Assembly (NCBI GenBank): GCA_029239755.1
Contig: JARBUI010000015.1
Span: 1-64,000, forward strand
Length of the DNA: 64,000 nucleotides
Source: Clostridia bacterium
GTDB taxonomy: Bacteria > Bacillota > Clostridia > Lachnospirales > Cellulosilyticaceae
Reading direction: 5' to 3'
Positions 42,087-51,388 of the stretch are shown one piece after another; positions within the stretch are counted from its first letter, which is position 1; each line of letters begins with the position of its first letter. The notes under the pieces are model-generated. The model did no database searches. It saw nothing but the letters and a program-made list of their open reading frames with translations, and was not told the origin of the DNA. Made by a program: the position numbers and the translations under genes.

Positions 42087-43082
42087 TTAGGGTATAAAGG
42101 TATCTCTTTCTACTAACTTACAAGAAATTGTTATTTTGTGAGGAACATCCTCGCCTGAAAAAACATTTGTTAATGTTGTTACAGCTGTAGTACATAAATT
42201 GCCTACCATATTGTCAATACTAGTTAGACTAGGTGTAGAACACTCTGCAAGTAAAGAATTGTTAAAACCTATAATTGGAATGTCCTTTGGAATAGTATAT
42301 CCTTTTTCTGTGAGAGATTTCATGGCAAAAATCGCTAAAATATCTTCAGAGGCTAAAACTGCTGATGGGACTATGCCTTTTTTAAGTAAATTCGATAGTG
42401 CTTCTTTGATATCATTTAGATCTTTAGGAACCTTGATAATAAGATCATTATTTATCGTAAGCCCACAATCTTTTATAGCATTTTTATAGCCGTTTAACTT
42501 TTGGCTGCCGCTGAAAGTATCAACATCATAGAGATAGAGAACATTCTCATAGCCTTTGTGGCAGAGACGCACAACATTATCATATATTGCCTGGAATTCA
42601 TCACTGAGAATACAGTAAGTATTAGGAAGTGTTATGAGACCGTTTATGATAATAACAGGTATAGAAGAGGCAATTTTTTCAATATGGGAGTTATCAAGCT
42701 TTTCTTTAAAAGTGGAGCCTACTAGTATGAGTGCATCTACGCGCTTCTCAAGAAGCAGATTCATATATTTCTTTTTGTCCTCAATGTTATCACCTGTACA
42801 GCATAAAATAGCATCAAATCCATGTTGTCTTAGGGAGTTTTCTATAACAGACACAGCTTTAGCATAAAAAACATCTGATACGTCAGTACACAAGACGCCT
42901 ATCATTTTCATGGTGTTAAGATTGAGCCCTCGTGCAAATGCGTTAGGTGTATAACCTAGGGTTTCCATTACATCTAATACTTTTTGCCTTGTTTTTTGAC
43001 TTACATTTGTGCTGTTGTTTAATACTCTAGAAACAGTGGCAATAGAAACGCCAGCTTTATCTGCAATGTCGTAAATATTCAT
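42087..43082 (-). CDS. LacI-family regulator of hexuronate genes
   Basis: A 331-residue regulator with a canonical LacI helix-turn-helix (IYDIADKAGVSIATVSRVLN) and hinge, and a Peripla_BP_3 effector domain ending IIGFNNSLLAECSTPSLTSID. It is the first gene of the minus-strand unit with uxaC and divergent from uxaB-uxaA. Two operator-like palindromes in the shared intergenic region make it the likely local repressor of all hexuronate genes, comparable in role to ExuR. The effector is probably galacturonate or tagaturonate; that is inference. Confidence 0.9.
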   Translation of the reverse strand: MNIYDIADKAGVSIATVSRVLNNSTNVSQKTRQKVLDVMETLGYTPNAFARGLNLNTMKMIGVLCTDVSDVFYAKAVSVIENSLRQHGFDAILCCTGDNIEDKKKYMNLLLEKRVDALILVGSTFKEKLDNSHIEKIASSIPVIIINGLITLPNTYCILSDEFQAIYDNVVRLCHKGYENVLYLYDVDTFSGSQKLNGYKNAIKDCGLTINNDLIIKVPKDLNDIKEALSNLLKKGIVPSAVLASEDILAIFAMKSLTEKGYTIPKDIPIIGFNNSLLAECSTPSLTSIDNMVGNLCTTAVTTLTNVFSGEDVPHKITISCKLVERDTFIP

Positions 43083-43098
43083 CTATTAATCACCCTTT

Positions 43099-43148
43099 TT
43101 GTAAGTGCTTCCAAAAATATTATAAGTCTTATAAGGAGGGTAAGTCAA
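43099..43148 (-). promoter_or_regulatory. Promoter and operator of the LacI-uxaC unit
   Basis: On the minus strand TTGACT (43148-43143) and TATAAT (43124-43119) are spaced by 18 nt. An operator-like sequence TTGTAAGTGCTTCCAA (43099-43114) covers the predicted start site. Its arms TTGTAAG/CTTCCAA match the better palindrome at 43233. Confidence 0.75.
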
Positions 43149-43199
43149 TTGATAAATCTGAAAAAAGAGATGCAATTTCAAAAAAAGTATGATAGTATA

Positions 43200-43248
43200 T
43201 TGACTTTTATATAAGAAGAAACTAAAATTAAAATGTAAGCACTTACAT
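43200..43248 (+). promoter_or_regulatory. Promoter and operator of uxaB-uxaA
   Basis: TTGACT (43200-43205) and TAAAAT (43223-43228) have a 17-nt spacer. The palindrome ATGTAAG-CA-CTTACAT (43233-43248) lies over the predicted start site, just before the AGGAGGG ribosome binding site, an ideal place for repression by the LacI protein at 42087. Confidence 0.85.
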
Positions 43249-43265
43249 TATGCAGGAGGGATCGT

Positions 43266-44735
43266 ATGAATCCATTTAAAGGAATTGTTGATAAAAAAGA
43301 AAGACCTATTAAAATACTTCAGTATGGAGAAGGCAATTTTCTAAGAGGTTTTATTTTGCATATGATAGATGTGGCAAATGAGAAAGGTGTTTTTGACGGC
43401 AATGCTGCTGTTGTTAAACCGATACCATTTGGCAGCCTGGAAAGTTTTAAAGAGCAAGATAATATTTATACTTTGTCATTAAGAGGCAAACAAGACGGTA
43501 AAATCGTAGATGAAAGCAGAATCATTACTTGTATTGGAGAAACGATAGATTGCTATACAGAATATGAAAAGTATGAAAAATTAGCAGAAGTAGATTCTTT
43601 AGAGTTTGTTATATCTAATACAACAGAAGCTGGTATTGTGTTTGATGAAAAAGATAAATTTGACTCTGTACCGCCTCATACTTATCCTGGAAAGCTTACA
43701 AAATTCTTATTTAAAAGATATAGCTTTTTTGAGGGAGATGAGAGCAAAGGGCTTATTATGCTTCCGGTAGAGCTTATTGAGAATAATGGTGGAAAACTTA
43801 AAGACTGTATTTTGAACTATACAAAACTTTGGAATCTAGGAGAAGGATTCGAAAAATGGATTTGTGAGAATAATGTCTTTTGCAATACACTCGTTGACCG
43901 TATTATAACAGGTTATCCAAAAGATGAAGCAGAAGAAATGTTTGAGAAGTTAGGCTATAGAGATAATCTATTAGATACAGGAGAACCTTTTGGTCTGTGG
44001 GTTATAGAAAGTGATAAGGATATCTCTTCAGAACTGCCGCTTGATAAAGCAGGGATGAATGTTGTCTTTACTAATAATTTAAAGCCTTACAGAGACAGAA
44101 AAGTACGTTTATTAAACGGAGCACATACAGGAACAGTTCTTGCAGCATACCTTGCAGGGAAAGATATCGTAAGAGAGTGTATGGAAGATAAGACTATAAG
44201 AACTTACATGGATAAGCTTCTATTTGATGAAATTGGACCAACTGTAGATCTTCCTAAAGATGAGGTTGAAGCCTTTACAAATGCTGTTATAGAGCGATTT
44301 GAGAATCCATTTATCAGACATAGTCTGCTTGCTATTTCACTTAATTCTGTATCTAAATGGAAAGCTAGAATTCTGCCAACTTTTAGAGACAGTGTGAAAA
44401 ACAATGGCTCTATTCCAAAGTTTTTAACCTTTTCCTTTGCAGCCCTTATGGCATTCTATAAAACAGACGTTTTAGAGGATGGGGCTCTAATAGGCAAACG
44501 AGGTGAAGAAACCTATAAAATTATGGATGACAAAGAGGTACTGGATTTCTTTGCAGCCCATGTGAATCGTGTAGATAATAATGAACTTACAAATAAATTT
44601 GCTTCAGATGAAAAGTTCTGGGGAGAAGACTTAACACAGTATGAAAACTTTGCAAAGACAGTTGCAGCTCACCTGGATGCTATAGACGCAAATGGGATGA
44701 GAGCTACTCTTGAACAACTCATACAGGAGGCCTAA
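43266..44735 (+). CDS. uxaB: Tagaturonate reductase (altronate oxidoreductase)
   Basis: A 489-residue member of the mannitol/long-chain polyol dehydrogenase family. The N-terminal Rossmann-like domain begins ILQYGEGNFLRGF, and the C-terminal helical domain carries KVRLLNGAHTGTVLAAYL, with the family's catalytic region around residue 280. It reduces D-tagaturonate to D-altronate with NADH. The related fructuronate reductase UxuB is the alternative, but the following uxaA makes UxaB the better call. AGGAGGGATCGT precedes the ATG. Confidence 0.94.
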   Translation: MNPFKGIVDKKERPIKILQYGEGNFLRGFILHMIDVANEKGVFDGNAAVVKPIPFGSLESFKEQDNIYTLSLRGKQDGKIVDESRIITCIGETIDCYTEYEKYEKLAEVDSLEFVISNTTEAGIVFDEKDKFDSVPPHTYPGKLTKFLFKRYSFFEGDESKGLIMLPVELIENNGGKLKDCILNYTKLWNLGEGFEKWICENNVFCNTLVDRIITGYPKDEAEEMFEKLGYRDNLLDTGEPFGLWVIESDKDISSELPLDKAGMNVVFTNNLKPYRDRKVRLLNGAHTGTVLAAYLAGKDIVRECMEDKTIRTYMDKLLFDEIGPTVDLPKDEVEAFTNAVIERFENPFIRHSLLAISLNSVSKWKARILPTFRDSVKNNGSIPKFLTFSFAALMAFYKTDVLEDGALIGKRGEETYKIMDDKEVLDFFAAHVNRVDNNELTNKFASDEKFWGEDLTQYENFAKTVAAHLDAIDANGMRATLEQLIQEA

Positions 44736-44737
44736 TC

Positions 44738-46174
44738 ATGCTGGACTTTATACAAATTAATGAAAAAGATAATGTAGTCGTAGCATTAAAGGATATGGAA
44801 GGCATTCCGGCAGGACATAAAAAAGCAATCAAAGATATTAAGGCCGGAGAGAATGTTATTAAATACGGCCATTCAATAGGTGTAGCTAAGGCCGATATTA
44901 AAGCTGGAGAATGGGTGCATACCCATAATATCAAAACAGGTCTTGGGGAACTATTAGAATATAGCTATACCCCACAGTACAGTGAAGTGACAAAATCTGA
45001 GCCAAGCACTTTTATGGGTTATAAAAGAGAAGACGGCAAAGCAGGCATTCGCAATGAAGTATGGATTATCCCTACTGTAGGTTGTGTAAATGATATTGCT
45101 AAGATTATAGAAAAACAGGCACAAGCATTAAAAACAGATGAGGTAGATGTTATCTGTTCCTTTACCCATCCTTATGGCTGCTCTCAATTAGGAGAAGATC
45201 ATCAAAATACTCAAAAGGTACTTGCAGGTCTCGTTAATCATCCTAATGCTGCAGCAGTGCTGGTTTTAGGATTAGGATGTGAAAATAATCATATAGAAGG
45301 ACTGAAAGAATTTATTGGTTCTTACAACGAAGACAGGGTTAAGTTCCTTGTATGTCAAGATGTAGAAGATGAAGTAGAATCAGCTATGGGAATCCTTGAA
45401 GACCTGGTTAAGTATGCTTCAAGCTTTAAAAGAGAACCTATAGATGTATCAGAGTTAGTTATTGGACTGAAATGCGGAGGGTCAGATGGTTTTTCAGGTA
45501 TTACTGCTAATCCATTAGTGGGAGTATTCTCAGATATCCTTATTTCAAAAGGCGGCAGCACCATTTTAACCGAAGTTCCTGAGATGTTTGGTGCAGAGAC
45601 ATTGCTTATGGATAGATGTATAAGCCCTGAGATTTTTAATAAAACTGTGGAACTGATTAATGACTTTAAAGGTTACTTTATAAGACATAATCAAGAAATA
45701 TATGAAAATCCGTCTCCTGGTAATAAAAAAGGAGGCATCTCTACTCTTGAAGATAAATCCTTAGGATGTACGCAAAAAGGCGGTATGGCACCAGTTGTTG
45801 ATGTCTTGAAATATGGGGAAGGCGTAAAAGCTAAAGGGCTCAACCTGCTTCAGGCCCCTGGCAATGACTTGGTTGCTGCGACGGCACTTGTGGCATCTGG
45901 TGCTCACGTTGTTCTCTTTACGACAGGTCGAGGCACACCATTTGGGTCTCCAGTACCTACTGTTAAAATCTCGAGCAATAGTGCACTATACCAAAAGAAG
46001 AGTAATTGGATTGACTTTAATGCGGGTCAGATACTAGAAGGAAAAGATATAAAAGAGCTAGGACAAGAATTTTATAATTATCTCATTGATCTTGCATCGG
46101 GCAAGATACTCGCTAAGACAGAACAAAATGGCATAAGGGATTTAGCTATCTTTAAAGACGGGGTAACTTTATAA
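44738..46174 (+). CDS. uxaA: Altronate dehydratase
   Basis: A 478-residue protein with an N-terminal SAF domain (about residues 1-90; KAGENVIKYGHSIGVAKADIKAGEWVHTHN) and the large UxaA/GarD domain (GYKREDGKAGIRNEVWIIPTVGCVN; CSFTHPYGCSQLGEDH; GLKCGGSDGFSGITANP). It dehydrates D-altronate to 2-keto-3-deoxygluconate. Only two bases separate it from uxaB, with AGGAGG inside the uxaB end, so translation is coupled. Slightly shorter than E. coli UxaA (495). Confidence 0.95.
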   Translation: MLDFIQINEKDNVVVALKDMEGIPAGHKKAIKDIKAGENVIKYGHSIGVAKADIKAGEWVHTHNIKTGLGELLEYSYTPQYSEVTKSEPSTFMGYKREDGKAGIRNEVWIIPTVGCVNDIAKIIEKQAQALKTDEVDVICSFTHPYGCSQLGEDHQNTQKVLAGLVNHPNAAAVLVLGLGCENNHIEGLKEFIGSYNEDRVKFLVCQDVEDEVESAMGILEDLVKYASSFKREPIDVSELVIGLKCGGSDGFSGITANPLVGVFSDILISKGGSTILTEVPEMFGAETLLMDRCISPEIFNKTVELINDFKGYFIRHNQEIYENPSPGNKKGGISTLEDKSLGCTQKGGMAPVVDVLKYGEGVKAKGLNLLQAPGNDLVAATALVASGAHVVLFTTGRGTPFGSPVPTVKISSNSALYQKKSNWIDFNAGQILEGKDIKELGQEFYNYLIDLASGKILAKTEQNGIRDLAIFKDGVTL

Positions 46175-46197
46175 TAACATTCAAATACTTTATTACG

Positions 46198-46233
46198 AAA
46201 AAGGCAGAGGCTTGAGTAAGCTCTGCCTTTTTT
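46198..46233 (+). terminator. Rho-independent terminator after uxaA
   Basis: GGCAGAG (46203-46209) pairs with CTCTGCC (46221-46227), with A- and T-runs (TTTTTT) on the flanks. Confidence 0.9.
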
Positions 46234-46374
46234 CTATTCAATCAAGAGAATATTCTTGGGTATAGGTGTTTTTTTGTAGGGAAAAACCTTGTTTACATAT
46301 ACATTAACATAATATATTCGTATAATTATTTTAGGAAGTCCTTCCTTAACATAAAATGATTTGGAGGTTTTAAT

Positions 46375-48171
46375 ATGTTGTTTATTAAAAAAATAAAAGA
46401 TTTGTCTTTAAAAAATAAAATATTTGTTTCTAATACTTTAATTATTATAGTAGCTCTTTTATTTTTTGCGATACTCTCCAATGAAGCCTTTTCAAAAGCA
46501 CTTATGGAACGGACTAAAAGAAGTTCTATAAGAGAAATTGATCTTATCAACATCAATTTAGACACAATGATTAACAGCGTAGAAGATTATTCTAGGGTTA
46601 TTGCCTCGGAATATAGATTGCAAAAAGAACTTGCAACATTTAAACATACGAGTACAGAAGATCAGGTTCTTCTTAAGAATTTAAGGATAAGAACAGCAAT
46701 GTCTGAAATTGTAAGTAATATTATCTCACCTAATACACAAATTGCAGGGATAGCAGTATTCGTAGATAAGAAAGTAATTTATTCAGGTTATAGTATTGAT
46801 GAGAAGAGTGTGAATAAAATCATTCATAATGAACATCTTGAGAAGGCTTATGAAATGCAGCGTCCCACATGGAGGGGGCTTGCACCTCTTGAGTTCATTG
46901 ATCGTAGGAAGAATGATGTGTTTTCAGTTTCAAAACTCATAAGGGATAAAAATACAGGAAATGCACTAGGGGTTGTAACCCTGTTTGTCAATGAAGTTAA
47001 TATTTCTAATATTTATACAAAGAATATAGTGAATAAAGAAGACAGCTATTATATTGTAGATGAAAATGACAAAGTTATTTCTTCTTATGATAAGTCCAAT
47101 TTATATCAAGATATAGAAGAGGTCCTTAAGATAAAAGGTAATGCCTATAGGAAGCTCGAAAAAAATGGAACCCTGCTGATTACTGATAAAAAGATTCCTA
47201 TTTTATATTCGATAAAAGCGTATGGAAAATTTGGCTGGAAGGTGATCAGTGTTTCAGGACTTGAAGAAATAGTAAGAGAAAAAAATAAGATTAAGAGCAT
47301 TATTATTTGGACACTTATTTTATGTGTCATTATTGTCTTTATAACCTCCTATATTATTTCGCATACAGTCACTAAACCTATCTACTTATTACTCGGTACT
47401 ATGGAAAAAATTAAGAATGGTAATATAAAAATACGGGCATGTGAGACTATTAACGGGGAAGTAGGTATATTAGCTAGCGGATTTAATACGCTGATGAACC
47501 AGTTAGAAGAATCGATGGAACAGATTTATAAAGAGCAAAAACTTAAGCGTGAGAATGAACTTAAGTTACTTCAATCTCAAATAAAACCTCATTTTTTATA
47601 TAATACAATGGAAACGATCTCCTCTTTTATCAAACTCGATATGAAGGAATATGCACTAACAACTATTCAGTATCTCTCTAACTTTTACAAAATATCACTA
47701 AGTCGTGGGAATGAAATCATTACTGTAGAAGAAGAGGTTAAAATTATTGAAAGTTACTTAAGCATACAACGGCTAAGGTATGCAGAGTATATGGATTATA
47801 CTCTTAATTTTGATAATGAAGTACTCAAATATACTATTCCAAAGCTTACCATTCAGCCTTTAGTTGAGAATGCCATTTATCATGGTCTTAAACAAAGTCA
47901 AAACAAAGGAATGATTTTTGTAAAAGGCTATATAAAAGATGATTATATTGCTATAGAAGTACTTGATACAGGGATAGGACTGCCTAAAGAAAGACTGGAA
48001 GAGATTTCAAAGTTTGGTCTGTTAAAAGAGTCTGATTCAAGATCATTTGGCCTTAGAAGTGTAGACGAAAGGTTAAAACTACTATACGGAAGTGATTCAG
48101 GCATAAGTATTGAAAGTGTACAAGGGGAATATACGCTAGTTACAGTCAGTATCCCATTAGAAAGCAAATGA
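46375..48171 (+). CDS. Sensor histidine kinase, YesM type
   Basis: A 598-residue membrane kinase. It has membrane segments near residues 17-38 and 305-326, between them an extracellular sensor of about 270 residues that looks like a dCache-type ligand domain, then HAMP, a His_kinase domain with His406 in QIKPHFLYN, and HATPase motifs (PLVENAIYHGLKQ; DTGIGLP). It is paired with the response regulator at 48200 and probably senses an oligosaccharide that the ABC importer at 49924-53130 takes up. GGAGG lies before the ATG. Confidence 0.92.
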   Translation: MLFIKKIKDLSLKNKIFVSNTLIIIVALLFFAILSNEAFSKALMERTKRSSIREIDLININLDTMINSVEDYSRVIASEYRLQKELATFKHTSTEDQVLLKNLRIRTAMSEIVSNIISPNTQIAGIAVFVDKKVIYSGYSIDEKSVNKIIHNEHLEKAYEMQRPTWRGLAPLEFIDRRKNDVFSVSKLIRDKNTGNALGVVTLFVNEVNISNIYTKNIVNKEDSYYIVDENDKVISSYDKSNLYQDIEEVLKIKGNAYRKLEKNGTLLITDKKIPILYSIKAYGKFGWKVISVSGLEEIVREKNKIKSIIIWTLILCVIIVFITSYIISHTVTKPIYLLLGTMEKIKNGNIKIRACETINGEVGILASGFNTLMNQLEESMEQIYKEQKLKRENELKLLQSQIKPHFLYNTMETISSFIKLDMKEYALTTIQYLSNFYKISLSRGNEIITVEEEVKIIESYLSIQRLRYAEYMDYTLNFDNEVLKYTIPKLTIQPLVENAIYHGLKQSQNKGMIFVKGYIKDDYIAIEVLDTGIGLPKERLEEISKFGLLKESDSRSFGLRSVDERLKLLYGSDSGISIESVQGEYTLVTVSIPLESK

Positions 48172-48199
48172 TTTTTCACTAGGGAAAGAGGGATTTGGA

Positions 48200-49825
48200 A
48201 TGAAAGTATTAATTATTGACGATGAATACTATTTTAGAGAGGCGCTAAAGGTTTCCTTCCCTTGGGAAGGGTGTAATCTTACCATTTGTGGAGAGGCTAA
48301 AAATGGAATAGAGGGGTTAGAACGTGTTAGAGAATTAAATCCAGATATTGTACTTGCAGATATCAATATGCCTTTAATGGACGGGTTAGAATTTGTTCAA
48401 AAGGTAAAAGAAATAAATAATAGCATTAAAATAATTATTATTTCAGGCTACAATGAGTTTGAATATGCTAAACAAGCCTTAACACTTGGTGTGCATAACT
48501 ATATCCTAAAACCCGTATCCAATGAAGAGTTATATAGTGCTCTGCAGGATGTAATCAAGCTTATTTATAAGGAAAGAAAGATAAAAGTTGAAATGAATGA
48601 ACTCAAAAGAAAGGTAAGCAAAAACTTACCTGTATTAAAAGCACAATTTCTCAATGAATTAATAAAAGGAAATGACTTTTTAAGCAATGAGATCATTCTA
48701 AATAAAATTAATAATTTGGGGATCAACTTATTATTAGGCGGGTACATAGTGGCAGTACTGGAAATTGATAGTGAAGACTATTCAGATTGGAGTTATAATG
48801 AAAAACACCTTTGGAGCTATGGCGTTATAAATATAGTAGAGGAATTACTAGGAAATGATTTTGTATATGAAATCTGCATGGATAGTGGGGATAGAATTTG
48901 CGTCCTATTAAGTTTTGAAACACTGGAGAACTTTTCAGCAGAAAAACTGAATGCAATCCTTGAGAATATTTTAGATGCAGTAAAAATATATTTGCGATTT
49001 ACCGTTACAATTGGAGTGGGTAACTATTGCAGCGTGTTAAAAGATATTACTGTATCCTATAATGAGGCGCTATATGCTTTAAGGAACAAATTAGTATTAG
49101 GGAAAAATTTAATTATATACCATCAATCCGTTTCAGAAATAGGATTTATAGGCCACTTTTTTCAGGCCGAACATAGAATACAACTTTTAGCCAATATGCG
49201 GCTTGGAAGCTTAGAAGATGTCAAAAAAATTATTGAGGATGTATTTAAGGAAGTTAAAGAAAAAAATACTGAGCCGGAAGTATTACTTGTTATAGCGGTT
49301 GAGATGGTAACCCCTTGTTTAGAATTTGTTGCAGAAAATAACATGAAATTTGATTTAGTATCTCATACGTACTTTAAAAACCTCTTTGAGAATATAAAAG
49401 CTAAGAAAACAATTGAAGATATAAAGAAATATATTATTGAAATTTATTCAACTATTATTGAGTATGTTAATCAGAACAAAAGTGCTAAATCATCAAAAAC
49501 AGTGGAGATTGTGGTTAATTATATTGCTGAGAATTATAGCAATTGTGAACTTACAATTGATTTGATCTCTAAGGCAGTTTATATGAATTATACGTATTTG
49601 TGTTTTTTGTTTAAAAAACATATGGATATGACACTTAATGAGTATATTACAAAGTATAGGATGAACAAAGCTATTGAAATGATGGAACAAGGGGATGTCT
49701 GCGTGACCGATGTAGCTTATGCTATAGGATTTTCTAATGTCAATTATTTTGGAAAATGTTTTAAAAAAGAATTTGGGATGACACCAAGCAAGTACATTAC
49801 AAGCAAAACAAATAATAACAAATAA
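48200..49825 (+). CDS. Response regulator, YesN/AraC type
   Basis: A 541-residue regulator with a receiver domain (phosphoacceptor Asp54 in IVLADINMPLMDG; Lys in LKPVSNEE), a long central region, and a C-terminal AraC helix-turn-helix pair (LTIDLISKAVYMNYTYLCFLFKKH; IGFSNVNYFGKCFKKEFG). It lies 28 nt after the kinase gene and 98 nt before the binding-protein gene at 49924, which is its likeliest target promoter. Confidence 0.92.
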   Translation: MKVLIIDDEYYFREALKVSFPWEGCNLTICGEAKNGIEGLERVRELNPDIVLADINMPLMDGLEFVQKVKEINNSIKIIIISGYNEFEYAKQALTLGVHNYILKPVSNEELYSALQDVIKLIYKERKIKVEMNELKRKVSKNLPVLKAQFLNELIKGNDFLSNEIILNKINNLGINLLLGGYIVAVLEIDSEDYSDWSYNEKHLWSYGVINIVEELLGNDFVYEICMDSGDRICVLLSFETLENFSAEKLNAILENILDAVKIYLRFTVTIGVGNYCSVLKDITVSYNEALYALRNKLVLGKNLIIYHQSVSEIGFIGHFFQAEHRIQLLANMRLGSLEDVKKIIEDVFKEVKEKNTEPEVLLVIAVEMVTPCLEFVAENNMKFDLVSHTYFKNLFENIKAKKTIEDIKKYIIEIYSTIIEYVNQNKSAKSSKTVEIVVNYIAENYSNCELTIDLISKAVYMNYTYLCFLFKKHMDMTLNEYITKYRMNKAIEMMEQGDVCVTDVAYAIGFSNVNYFGKCFKKEFGMTPSKYITSKTNNNK

Positions 49826-49923
49826 TTTTACTTATGATACCAACAAAAGTTGCTTCTGTAAATTTCTCATTCATTTATAATTGAGGTAAGAAAGAAATTA
49901 AGAAAAATGAGAGGGGTACTTTA

Positions 49924-51276
49924 ATGAAAATTAAAAAGATGTTAGGTATTATTTTTACAGTGGCATTAGCAACAAGCATGATAGGGTGTGGTGGACAAAC
50001 GGCTGATACAACCACTAAAGAAGCGCCTGCCAGCGAGACGAGTAAGACAGAAACAGCTAAGCCCGCTTCAGAGGAAAAAGTGAAATTAAGATTGATGTCG
50101 CTTAGTACAGATGAAAATCAAATTAAAATACTGGAAAACTATATTAAGAAAAATATTGCAGCAGAGCTTCCAAATGTAGAGGTTGAATTTGAACCAGGCG
50201 GCGGCGGAGAGGATTATACAAATAAAATGAAAACCTATAATGCTTCTGGAGATTTACCAGACGTATGGTATAGTGGTGCAGAGTATGCAACAGCAATTAT
50301 CAAAGCTGGAAATCAGCTTGATTTTACGGAAAGCATTACAGGTGATGGTTTTATTGAGAAATTTGCAGTCCCTGAGGCAATGAAATTTTCAGATGGTAAA
50401 GTATACGCGCTGTCAGCGGGGGCAGATACTTATTTTACACCAAGAATCTTCTACCATAAGGATATTTTTGAACAAAATGGCATTGCGGTTCCCAAAACCT
50501 TTGACGAATTTATGACAGTTTGTAAAACCTTAAAAGAAAAAGGAATTGTACCAATGTCCATTATGGGTAAAGGTGGATGGGGGCCACAGCTTTATATGGT
50601 GCAAACGATGATCCAAGGTGAAGATCCTCAAGTAGCATTAGACTTATTACAAAATAAGACAGATTTCACCAATCCCGCTGTGCTTCAAGCAGTTAAAAAG
50701 ATTGAAACAATGGCAAAAGAAGGGGTATTCCCAGAAGGGGTAGCCAATCTTGACTATGGCCCATCGCTGGAACTATTTACTTCTAAAAAAACTGCTATGT
50801 TTGGTGGATTCACTTGGGAAACAGCTAATCTAGGAGCTGATTCAAATATTGGAATGTTCATGTGGCCTACATCAAATGATAAATATCCTACTGGAGATGT
50901 TACACAATACTGGGGTTCTCCATTAAATGGGTATGCTGTTAATGCGAATAGTGAAAATGTAGAAATGGCGGTTAAACTTGCTGAATATTGTGTATCTCAA
51001 GAGGCATTATTCTATGCAGAACAAGGTTCAAAACTTAACTTACAGACAGGTGTAACACCAGCAGAGCAAAGTGAACTTATGAAAGAAAATATTAAACTCT
51101 ATGAGAATACTAAGCTTAAAATTCCAACGATATTCTTAAATGCTATGGATGCTAAAACAGGTGCGGAGTATGGAGCACTAGGTGGTAATTTATTAACAGG
51201 AACTTACACAGCAGAGCAGTACGTAAAAGACTTTAATGCTATTTGGCAAGAAAATACTTGGTTTGAAAATAAATAA
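49924..51276 (+). CDS. Extracellular sugar-binding lipoprotein, family 1 (MalE-like)
   Basis: A 450-residue lipoprotein (lipobox SMIGC, Cys23) with a Thr/Ser/Glu/Lys-rich linker to about residue 52 and an SBP_bac_1 domain (VKLRLMSLSTDENQ...; GDLPDVWYSGAEYA; GKVYALSAGADTYFTPRIFYHKDIF). It captures oligosaccharides for the MalF/MalG-type permeases downstream. No ATPase gene lies in the operon, so a shared MsmX-like ATPase encoded elsewhere is expected. GAGAGGGG precedes the ATG. Confidence 0.93.
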   Translation: MKIKKMLGIIFTVALATSMIGCGGQTADTTTKEAPASETSKTETAKPASEEKVKLRLMSLSTDENQIKILENYIKKNIAAELPNVEVEFEPGGGGEDYTNKMKTYNASGDLPDVWYSGAEYATAIIKAGNQLDFTESITGDGFIEKFAVPEAMKFSDGKVYALSAGADTYFTPRIFYHKDIFEQNGIAVPKTFDEFMTVCKTLKEKGIVPMSIMGKGGWGPQLYMVQTMIQGEDPQVALDLLQNKTDFTNPAVLQAVKKIETMAKEGVFPEGVANLDYGPSLELFTSKKTAMFGGFTWETANLGADSNIGMFMWPTSNDKYPTGDVTQYWGSPLNGYAVNANSENVEMAVKLAEYCVSQEALFYAEQGSKLNLQTGVTPAEQSELMKENIKLYENTKLKIPTIFLNAMDAKTGAEYGALGGNLLTGTYTAEQYVKDFNAIWQENTWFENK

Positions 51277-51295
51277 CATCTTGTATTTTTAATAT

Positions 51296-51330
51296 CCCTG
51301 TATAAGTGTAAATACTCATCTTATATGGGG
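51296..51330 (+). terminator. Intra-operon hairpin after the binding-protein gene
   Basis: CCCTGTATAAG (51296-51306) pairs with CTTATATGGGG (51320-51330) using two G-T pairs. A weak T-rich tail (GTATTTCATTT) follows. The permease genes begin 59 nt later. Confidence 0.5.
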
Positions 51331-51388
51331 GTATTTCATTTAATACGGTGAATATCTTAATATTAGAGAAAGTTGGTGTGCTATCGTT

